Origin: JABWAJ01 sp038323375
GTDB taxonomy: Bacteria > Bacteroidota > Bacteroidia > Chitinophagales > Saprospiraceae
Assembly: GCA_038323375.1 (NCBI GenBank)
Contig: JBBQGV010000001.1
Location: 1-64,000 of the forward strand
Reading direction: 5' to 3'
Length of the DNA stretch: 64,000 bases
A program made the translations under genes and the position numbers. Below are positions 53,892-59,719 of the stretch, one piece after another. The notes beneath the pieces are model-generated. The model made no database searches. It saw only the letters and a program-made list of their open reading frames with translations, and was not told the DNA's origin. Position 1 is the first letter of the stretch. Each line of letters starts with the position of its first letter.

Positions 53892-53961
53892 TCCAAAAAA
53901 GTAGTTTTTGTGTTTATTTGTTTGGGTTAGAAGCCCTTGCTTTTTTAGCAAGGGTTTTTTT
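53892..53961 (+). ncRNA. Candidate small RNA of about 70 nt
   Basis: A transcript from the -7 box would start near 53892 and end at the intrinsic terminator. CCCTTGCT (53934-53941) pairs with AGCAAGGG (53947-53954) and is followed by seven T. The sequence has no plausible reading frame. The nearest plus-strand gene upstream ends about 7.5 kb away, so the terminator has no obvious gene. It could also be a fragment of an unknown leader. Confidence 0.35.
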
Positions 53962-53981
53962 ATTTGTTCAAATTTTTTTTT

Positions 53982-54136
53982 AGTCGAGCGTAACGCAGCT
54001 ATCGGACTATAAAGGTGCCTGCTCTTTAGAGTTCGAGAGCAAGGCACGCGAAGACCCCAAAAACGGGAGTTTACTCGCGTAAATGACCGTTTTTTTAGTC
54101 GAGCGTAACGCAGCTATCGGACTATAAAGACAGACA
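53982..54136. repeat. Family 1 hairpin element plus an extra arm
   Basis: A full copy (54014-54136) begins four bases after the DUF4252 stop codon with TGTCTGTCTTTATAGTCCGA. It has an inner stem of CAAAAACGG with CCGTTTTTTT, a loop GGGAGTTTACTCGCGTAA and a distal arm GAACTCTAAAGAGCAGGCAC. A second proximal-arm copy (53982-54017) directly follows the distal arm in the same orientation and overlaps its last bases, indicating a tandem event or deletion. Confidence 0.9.
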
Positions 54137-54140
54137 CGAC

Positions 54141-54659
54141 TTATACCCGGATGCGTTTTTCGGGAAGTGATTTCAAATGCTCTGCACCCTCCACATCAAT
54201 ATCGAGGTCATTCAGGTCGCTGAAGTGCAACTTACATTCCAGGTGCAACATCAAAAATTCATCCGGTTCGCTTACAAAGATGAGGATGTCATTGATCAGG
54301 CCGTCTTTTTCCCGGATGAGCAAGTTCACTTTTTCAGCACCCTGCGACACCAGGATCAGGTCTTCAAATTGTGCGGCCTTCACATTTTTCATCAGCCGGT
54401 CGAAATCTTCCCGGGCAGGTTGTTCTCCGTTTTCCAGGATCAGCAGGCTCAGTTTATTGATCTTTTTTAACAATTTCTTTGCGGGGGCTTCATCCGAAGC
54501 ATTGGCGGCTAATCGAATTAGAAAGCCCTGTAGGCGGAGATCCGTAGCGTTGGGCGAGTTACTGTATTGTTTGACAAAATCCCGGATCGGATCTTTTTGT
54601 CCATAAGAAAAAGTGCTGCAAGCCACAGCAAACAGGGCAATGATGAAGGTCTTTTTCAT
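54141..54659 (-). CDS. DUF4252 family secreted protein
   Basis: 172 residues with a signal peptide (cut at SYGQ|K). DUF4252 proteins are small secreted or periplasmic Bacteroidota proteins, generally coded with ECF sigma/anti-sigma genes. KDPIRDFVKQYSNSP, LLILENGEQPAREDFDRLMK and LMLHLECKLHFSDLNDLD fit the family. It is the fourth gene of the operon sigma-anti-sigma-DUF4252-DUF4252, about 75 bases after the first DUF4252. A family 1 repeat begins four bases after the stop. Confidence 0.85.
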   Translation of the reverse strand: MKKTFIIALFAVACSTFSYGQKDPIRDFVKQYSNSPNATDLRLQGFLIRLAANASDEAPAKKLLKKINKLSLLILENGEQPAREDFDRLMKNVKAAQFEDLILVSQGAEKVNLLIREKDGLINDILIFVSEPDEFLMLHLECKLHFSDLNDLDIDVEGAEHLKSLPEKRIRV

Positions 54660-54733
54660 GGTGTTTTTTTTTGAAACGGTGGATGGGAGACGGTGGACGG
54701 GCCGTCAACCGTCTCCCGTCAATCAAATTATCT

Positions 54734-55255
54734 TCAATCCTCTTTTCGCTTTTCGTTCTTATCTACAGTTCTGGCCAATTTCGATACCTTGCTGAGGTTG
54801 ATTTTGCCGGTAAAACTGATCAGCACGAACTCATCATCATAAGACAAAAGCAGCAATTCATCTATCGTTTCGCCATTGCTGCCTTTGGCCAAAAATTCGA
54901 GGTTGCCGCCGTCTTTTTCTTTCACCGTCATCAGCACTTCGTATTCGGACGTGTTGATTTTGGCTTTAAACTCCTTGTAGAATTTGTCGGGCGTGGCTTC
55001 TGTTGTCAAAATCCGGAGTGATTTGATGTCTTTGGCAATGTCTTTGAGTACCACTGCATCTTCGTCGCCCTCGAAGTCCAGTTCATTGATCTCTATGTCG
55101 CCAATCATCTGGAACATTTTCGGGCTGATGTAGATCACTGAAAAGCGGTCGTCTTCCACATATTGTGAAAAGTACTTGTCAATGGCGTTGTCCTGCGCGG
55201 AAAGCGTAATCGTCAAAGCCAGGGTGAGTAATAAGACAGTCAGGAATGGTTTCAT
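54734..55255 (-). CDS. DUF4252 family secreted protein
   Basis: 173 residues from the ATG at 55255, which opens the signal peptide MKPFLTVLLLTLALTITLSA; the longer open frame upstream is repeat-rich A/T sequence. SVIYISPKMFQMIGD and EYEVLMTVKEKDGGNLEFLA are DUF4252-like. The two DUF4252 proteins share the fold but not close identity. It follows the anti-sigma gene by about 110 bases that contain AATTTGAAAATTTGA repeats. Confidence 0.85.
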   Translation of the reverse strand: MKPFLTVLLLTLALTITLSAQDNAIDKYFSQYVEDDRFSVIYISPKMFQMIGDIEINELDFEGDEDAVVLKDIAKDIKSLRILTTEATPDKFYKEFKAKINTSEYEVLMTVKEKDGGNLEFLAKGSNGETIDELLLLSYDDEFVLISFTGKINLSKVSKLARTVDKNEKRKED

Positions 55256-55366
55256 GATTTGAAAATTAAGACAATTTGATAATTTGAAAATTTGAAGATG
55301 AGGGGGCAATTTGAAAATTTGAAAATTTGATGATTCCACGAATCTTCAAATCAGCACATTTTCAAA

Positions 55367-55858
55367 TCAATCCTCCCTATCGCTCAATCGTTGAATTTCC
55401 AGATCCACTTTCTCCGCCGCCAAACCTACACCGCGATTCATTTCGCTCGATACTTTCATCAAGGCTGCCCGCGTAATTTTATAGGCTTCTTCCGGCGTTT
55501 TGGGTTCGTATTTCGACCAGTCTATGGCTGCTACCGGTGCAGTTTCGGGCACCACTTCCCGGTAAACTAAGACCCCTGCCATCAATAACAGTGCAGCAAT
55601 GGCGGCAGCAGCGGCGATTCGGAGAGGACTCAGGCGAAAACGACGCCCCTTGATGGTCCGTTCCGCTTGCACCTGCTGCTCAAATCCGGCAGGCAAGACG
55701 CGCGCTTGCTCCTTCTCAAAAAACCGGAACAGGGGAGCATATCCTTTCAGCCCGTCTTCCACCGACGCTTCATTCCGGAAATAAGCTTTCAGGCTTCTTT
55801 CTTCTTCTAGCGTGGTTTCGCCGGCAAAGTATTTTTCAATCAGCGTTTTATAATCCAT
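55367..55858 (-). CDS. Anti-sigma-factor-like membrane protein
   Basis: 163 residues from the ATG at 55858. A helical cytoplasmic part (MDYKTLIEKYFAGETTLEEE, RSLKAYFRNEASVEDGLKGY) leads to a single membrane helix (IAAAAAIAALLLMAGVLVY) and a periplasmic end (TAPVAAIDWSKYEPKTPEE, SDRED). This is the shape of anti-sigma factors. Its start overlaps the sigma gene end by 11 bases, so the two are translationally coupled. No zinc-binding (ZAS) HxxxCxxC is present. Confidence 0.75.
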   Translation of the reverse strand: MDYKTLIEKYFAGETTLEEERSLKAYFRNEASVEDGLKGYAPLFRFFEKEQARVLPAGFEQQVQAERTIKGRRFRLSPLRIAAAAAIAALLLMAGVLVYREVVPETAPVAAIDWSKYEPKTPEEAYKITRAALMKVSSEMNRGVGLAAEKVDLEIQRLSDRED

Positions 55859-56360
55859 GTTTTTCTGTTTGGAGGTACAAAGTCCGAACCTGATTCCGCG
55901 CACGGAATAAGTTGACTTTCACCTGGTTCATAGGCATGTCCAATAGTTCGGCAATTTCCTGATAACTCTGCTCTTCGATGTCGCGCAGGTGCATCACGAG
56001 GCGCTGTTTTTCCGGTAACTGCTGCATCAGTTTCACCAAATGTGCCAGCGTATCCGAATATTCAGTTGCAGCCAGCGGCGACGGCGAATCGGCAGCCAAA
56101 CCCGGAAAGGAAGGCACTTCCAACCGCTCCGTCCTGCGATGGCTGCGGATCTTGTCAATGGCGTGGTTTTTTGTCAGTTTCATACACCAGGCCTCCACGT
56201 TGCGGATGGTCGGCCAGGCATCCTGCTGTTTCCAGGCTTTCACCAAAACTTCCTGCACCACATCCTGAGCCTCCGCGTCATCACTCATGATGCGCAGGGC
56301 TAAGCGGTAGAGTTTGTCTTTAACCGGCAATATGTGCTGTTTGAAGTAGGTTAAGCTCAT
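55848..56360 (-). CDS. ECF-type RNA polymerase sigma factor
   Basis: 170 residues. Region 2: LYRLALRIMSDDAEAQDVVQ with EVLVKAWKQQDAWPTIRN and WCMKLTKNHAIDKIRSHRRT. Region 4: LPEKQRLVMHLRDIEEQSYQ with EIAELLDMPMNQVKVNLFRA. Typical of the extracytoplasmic sigma-70 group. It heads an operon with an anti-sigma-like gene and two secreted DUF4252 proteins, suggesting an envelope-sensing regulon. The signal is unknown. Confidence 0.95.
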   Translation of the reverse strand: MSLTYFKQHILPVKDKLYRLALRIMSDDAEAQDVVQEVLVKAWKQQDAWPTIRNVEAWCMKLTKNHAIDKIRSHRRTERLEVPSFPGLAADSPSPLAATEYSDTLAHLVKLMQQLPEKQRLVMHLRDIEEQSYQEIAELLDMPMNQVKVNLFRARNQVRTLYLQTEKHGL

Positions 56361-56430
56361 TTCTTTGGCACGACGATTGTAAAGAACAGGATGTTACAGG
56401 TCATTGAAAGATTTTTTTGAGCACGAAGAA

Positions 56431-56510
56431 GCGGTAACACCTTTTTGGAAAGGTGTTACCGCTGAACGGCTTCCCAAAGAGGAAACTCTTTTCAAAAAGG
56501 TATCACCTCT
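56431..56510. repeat. Two GAGGT/GCGGT hairpins upstream of the TonB-C-like gene
   Basis: GCGGTAACACCTTT and AAAGGTGTTACCGC form a perfect 14-bp stem (56431-56462). AGAGGAAACTCTTTT and its imperfect complement occupy 56478-56510. Both match the hairpin at 134-165. They lie between the divergent sigma-factor operon and the TonB-C-like gene. Confidence 0.85.
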
Positions 56511-56608
56511 GCCCTTCGAAAAAAGTTTGGCACGGTTTTAGTTTTACACATAGCAACTACGTCAAATTATTTTTTTTCAAAAATTATTCATTCATCATTA
56601 TCAATTTT

Positions 56609-57193
56609 ATGTCTATGAAAACGTCAATTTTTTCGCTTGCTTTTGCTACACTATTTGCAGGCATGTTGAACGCACAGGAACTCGCGACCACCAGCAGCGC
56701 GCCATTTGCATTGGCTTCTTACAAAGCCGGTTCTGATCAGGCGCAACTTCCGTGCAATGCCGATTACGCGCCAAAAAAAATCGAAATGGGGCTGCCTTTA
56801 ACCGACTGTGAGTTTGATACAGCGCCAAAATATGCCAGTAAAGACGGTTCGCTGGAAAAAGACTTAGTCGCCGAAGTGCGCAAACTATCCAAATTCAGCG
56901 ATTTTGAAATGGGATTAACCTACGTGCCGCATTCAGCAATTTTGGTTTCCAATACCTCACCGATGCAGGACAAGCAGGGTTTCCTCGTCAGCATGGTGAT
57001 CAATAAAAAAGGACAAGCCGCCAAAGTAAAAGTATACGGACAGGGACACTTAGCCGGATTGGTGGAAGCCACGCTGAAAACAACCACCTGGGAACCAGCC
57101 GAATTTGAAGGTGTTCAGGTGGACAGTAAGGTCTGGTACGGGGTGACGCTGCAATCGCGCTCACAGGTTGCCGTGGCACCTTTTAATCCATAA
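56609..57193 (+). CDS. Secreted protein with a TonB-C-like domain
   Basis: 194 residues from the ATG at 56609 (a second at 56615); the open frame upstream runs through the hairpins and has no signal. The signal peptide (TSIFSLAFATLFAGMLNAQ) is clear. Residues 115-190 resemble the C-terminal TonB domain: FLVSMVINKKGQAAKVKVYG, ATLKTTTWEPAEFEGVQVDS and KVWYGVTLQSR. There is no membrane-anchored proline spacer, so it is not a full TonB. Strong terminator downstream. Confidence 0.78.
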   Translation: MSMKTSIFSLAFATLFAGMLNAQELATTSSAPFALASYKAGSDQAQLPCNADYAPKKIEMGLPLTDCEFDTAPKYASKDGSLEKDLVAEVRKLSKFSDFEMGLTYVPHSAILVSNTSPMQDKQGFLVSMVINKKGQAAKVKVYGQGHLAGLVEATLKTTTWEPAEFEGVQVDSKVWYGVTLQSRSQVAVAPFNP

Positions 57194-57239
57194 ACATTGT
57201 GAAAATGCCCGCTGACTTGAAGTCACCCGGTCACTACAA

Positions 57240-57280
57240 ACGACAAAAGCGCGCCACGAAAGTGAGCGCGCTTTTGTCGT
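57240..57280 (+). terminator. Intrinsic terminator of the TonB-C-like gene
   Basis: ACGACAAAAGCGCGC (57240-57254) and GCGCGCTTTTGTCGT (57266-57280) form a perfect 15-bp stem with an 11-base loop, about 47 bases after the stop. It is followed by TAAAAAAAG rather than T's, and the T's lie inside the right arm. Confidence 0.85.
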
Positions 57281-57298
57281 TAAAAAAAGTCAAAAAAC

Positions 57299-57464
57299 TT
57301 AGAGTTTGTTGGGGTTTTCGTGATCGAGCGAGTCCGAGGAAATTTTATTTTAGACAAGGCGATTTTTGCAGACATAGCCAGCAGCTATAGTGAAAAAAAT
57401 CAACGCAGTATAAAATAAAATTTGCCGCTCGTAGCCGATAGACGAACCCCCCAACAAGCTCTTA
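57299..57464 (-). repeat. Family 2 hairpin element, copy 2
   Basis: Outer arms TTAGAGTTTGTTGGGG (57299) and CCCCCCAACAAGCTCTTA (57447-57464) are complements with small mismatches. Inner AAATTTTATTTTA pairs with TAAAATAAAATTT. The core on the minus strand is CTGCGTTGAT, 19 bases, GGCTATG, 11 bases, CGCCTTGTCT, against 18 and 11 bases in copy 1. The first arm begins at the STAS stop codon with no spacer. Confidence 0.82.
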
Positions 57465-57848
57465 GACGTCTTCTTCGACTTCCGCATTCAAATCCCGTTC
57501 CAGTTCTTCCATGAACACATATTCAATGCTTTCCGCAACGGTAGGAATGATGGTCAATACGCTGTCCAAACGCGAAATCTCAATCAGTTTCTTCACACTC
57601 GGATGCACGATGCCAGTCAGCACAAACATACCCAGTTCTTTCCACAGGCGGTTGGCGGTAAGAATAGCGCTAAGACCCGATGAATCTACATATTTCACCC
57701 CGGAGAGGTCGAGAATCAGATTCACGATGCCTTCATTGGCAAAAATAACAAACTCGGATTTCAGGTTGGGGGCAAGGAGGGAGTTCAGGTTTTCTTCTTC
57801 CAGCCGAAATACAGCGTACTTCTCTTGCTTGTCAATCGAATATTTCAT
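57462..57848 (-). CDS. STAS-domain protein (anti-sigma-factor antagonist type)
   Basis: 128 residues. The STAS domain in this class binds a kinase-regulated anti-sigma factor. The motif KYVDSSGLSAILTANRLW carries the conserved serine that is phosphorylated in SpoIIAA-type proteins. Residues 1-110 are the domain and the last 20 are acidic. A partner serine kinase or RsbU-type phosphatase is not within the window. A family 2 repeat begins at its stop codon. Confidence 0.9.
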   Translation of the reverse strand: MKYSIDKQEKYAVFRLEEENLNSLLAPNLKSEFVIFANEGIVNLILDLSGVKYVDSSGLSAILTANRLWKELGMFVLTGIVHPSVKKLIEISRLDSVLTIIPTVAESIEYVFMEELERDLNAEVEEDV

Positions 57849-57978
57849 TATACAGCTATTTTTTTCGTTATGGCATCACTCAATGACCTGCAATTTTGCA
57901 ATGAAATTGCAAAAGTATCAAATCTGTGCAAGTAAGGATAACGTAATCTGAAGAAAGTTAGTTTAAGGGCCAGTTATA

Positions 57979-58156
57979 TCGCAGTTATCGGACTATAAAG
58001 AGCAGACAAGAACTAGTGTCTGTCCATTGAGTCGGTGTCTGTTCTTTAGAGTTCGAGAGCAAGGCACGCGAAGACCCCAAAAATGGGAGTTTACTCGCGT
58101 AATTGACCAATTTTGGGGTCGAGCGTAACGCAGCTATCGGACTATAAAGACGGACA
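57979..58156. repeat. Family 1 hairpin element plus an extra arm after the acyltransferase gene
   Basis: A full copy (58033-58156) starts four bases after the stop codon of the acyltransferase gene: TGTCCGTCTTTATAGTCCGA, inner CCCCAAAATTGG with CCATTTTTGGGG, loop GGGAGTTTACTCGCGTAA, distal arm GAACTCTAAAGAACAGACAC. A second proximal arm (57979-58008) follows about 25 bases after the end. The inner stem carries T:A where the 54014 copy has C:G, a compensated change. No other feature is seen in 57849-58160. Confidence 0.9.
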
Positions 58157-58160
58157 CTAA

Positions 58161-59543
58161 CTAAACCCGCTGGCGAAAACTTTTCGGCAGCAAGCGATAA
58201 ACCTGAGGCAAATTTTCTGCGAGGAAAGGCCGTGCCTGCCGGCGAAAAGCCCGGTGCCAGGCTAATGCGCCCATCACCCGGGTAGCTTTTCCAATGTATT
58301 CAACCGTTGCGACAACGTACCGTTCCCAGTACTTTCGCAGGGGCTCAATGTAAATAACCATCCAGATGAAAAGTGCTTCGAACAGTAGGGCACCAATCAG
58401 ACATTGCAGTGGCGTAAGGCTGTGTTTCCAGAAAGTGGACAACCCAATGCCAAAAACGGCGCCATATAAAATAATATAGTGTACGGTGTAAACGGTGAGC
58501 GTTTCGCTGCCAAATTTTAACACTAAAGAAGGCATCCGTTTCCACAACGGGGTAATGTACATGATGATGCCCGCCACAATGATGGCGTGGCCCAGTTCGA
58601 TGAACAGGTAGTTGTAATTTCCGAGGGTTTGAAAATTATCCCAGCCGGTAAAAACGTGCAACAGTTTAAACCACTTGGTGGAATAAAAATGGAGCATGAG
58701 GCCGCTTCCGATCATCGCCGTCGGGAACCAGTTGCTAAACGCCAGCGCAGGTCGTTTGTGCAAAATGTAGCCTAAGACGCCGCCCAACAGCGAATAGCCA
58801 ATCCACGGCACAACGGTGAACACCGAAAAACTTTTCATGAAATAAGCCGCAATCGGCAAGGGCAGCCACGACCAGTTGGCCGCTTCCACGTCCGGGCTAA
58901 TGAAAAAGACCATGAGTCCCGCAAACAACAGCAATCGCGGCAGCGGCACCAAAGTGGCCGTGTGCAGCGCATAAATGCCAATCAATGACAGCAGTGCCAA
59001 ACCCATACAATGCAAAACATCTATGGCAAACATAGAATGAAAATGCTCAATCTTGAAGTAGTCGAAATAAACCAGCGCATTGATGTTGAAACGCAGCAAA
59101 TAAGCCAGTCCAATGAGCATAAACGCCCTCCGGATGCCTTTCTTTACGCGCTCGTTATCCCCCAGTGGCCGGCCGTCTTTCAACAACAAAAAGGTGAAGA
59201 TCAAACCCGCCGAAAAGAAAAAGATGGGCGCAGTCATCCCACGAAAAAAAGACCAGAAGCTGAAAATCGGGTTGCTGTAATCGCGATAGGAGTCTGCAAG
59301 CAAGGTATCTGTGAAATGCCCCTGAAGCATCATCAGAACAGCGTAGGCTCGCAGAACATCTATGAAAAGAATCCGCGGCAGCTTGGCGGTGGATTGATTG
59401 AATTCGATGGCTGTTGTGTTTTTGTGAGATTTCGACTTACTTTGACGAAAAACTGGTGCAAAGTTACATAAAAGTGCTGATTTATGCACGATTTTCTTCG
59501 ATTTAATTGATTGATTGTTAAGGCACGTCGAAAAATCAACCAT
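58161..59543 (-). CDS. Heparan-alpha-glucosaminide N-acetyltransferase-like membrane protein
   Basis: 460 residues from the ATG at 59543. The start is uncertain, because the first 60 residues are not conserved-looking and a downstream start is possible. From about residue 60 the family motif RILFIDVLRAYAVLMMLQGH with FTDTLLADSYRD appears, then ten or so membrane helices, including LVLKFGSETLTVYTVHYIIL. The family (DUF1624) acylates a sugar or transfers acetyl groups across the membrane; the substrate cannot be read. A family 1 repeat lies after the stop. Confidence 0.85.
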   Translation of the reverse strand: MVDFSTCLNNQSIKSKKIVHKSALLCNFAPVFRQSKSKSHKNTTAIEFNQSTAKLPRILFIDVLRAYAVLMMLQGHFTDTLLADSYRDYSNPIFSFWSFFRGMTAPIFFFSAGLIFTFLLLKDGRPLGDNERVKKGIRRAFMLIGLAYLLRFNINALVYFDYFKIEHFHSMFAIDVLHCMGLALLSLIGIYALHTATLVPLPRLLLFAGLMVFFISPDVEAANWSWLPLPIAAYFMKSFSVFTVVPWIGYSLLGGVLGYILHKRPALAFSNWFPTAMIGSGLMLHFYSTKWFKLLHVFTGWDNFQTLGNYNYLFIELGHAIIVAGIIMYITPLWKRMPSLVLKFGSETLTVYTVHYIILYGAVFGIGLSTFWKHSLTPLQCLIGALLFEALFIWMVIYIEPLRKYWERYVVATVEYIGKATRVMGALAWHRAFRRQARPFLAENLPQVYRLLPKSFRQRV

Positions 59544-59719
59544 ATTTTTTTGCGTTTTCAGGCAAAAAAGCAAGGGATCGTTTGCCGGAATGCCTATACA
59601 CCATATAGCAGGGGGATTTTATCTGCCGTTTCCCATTTTTCGTCTTTTTTAATGCACTATTACCGTTTGAGCTTCTTTATCTTTCCGGGCTATTTTTTTT
59701 TACCATAAATCTGCTTCAA

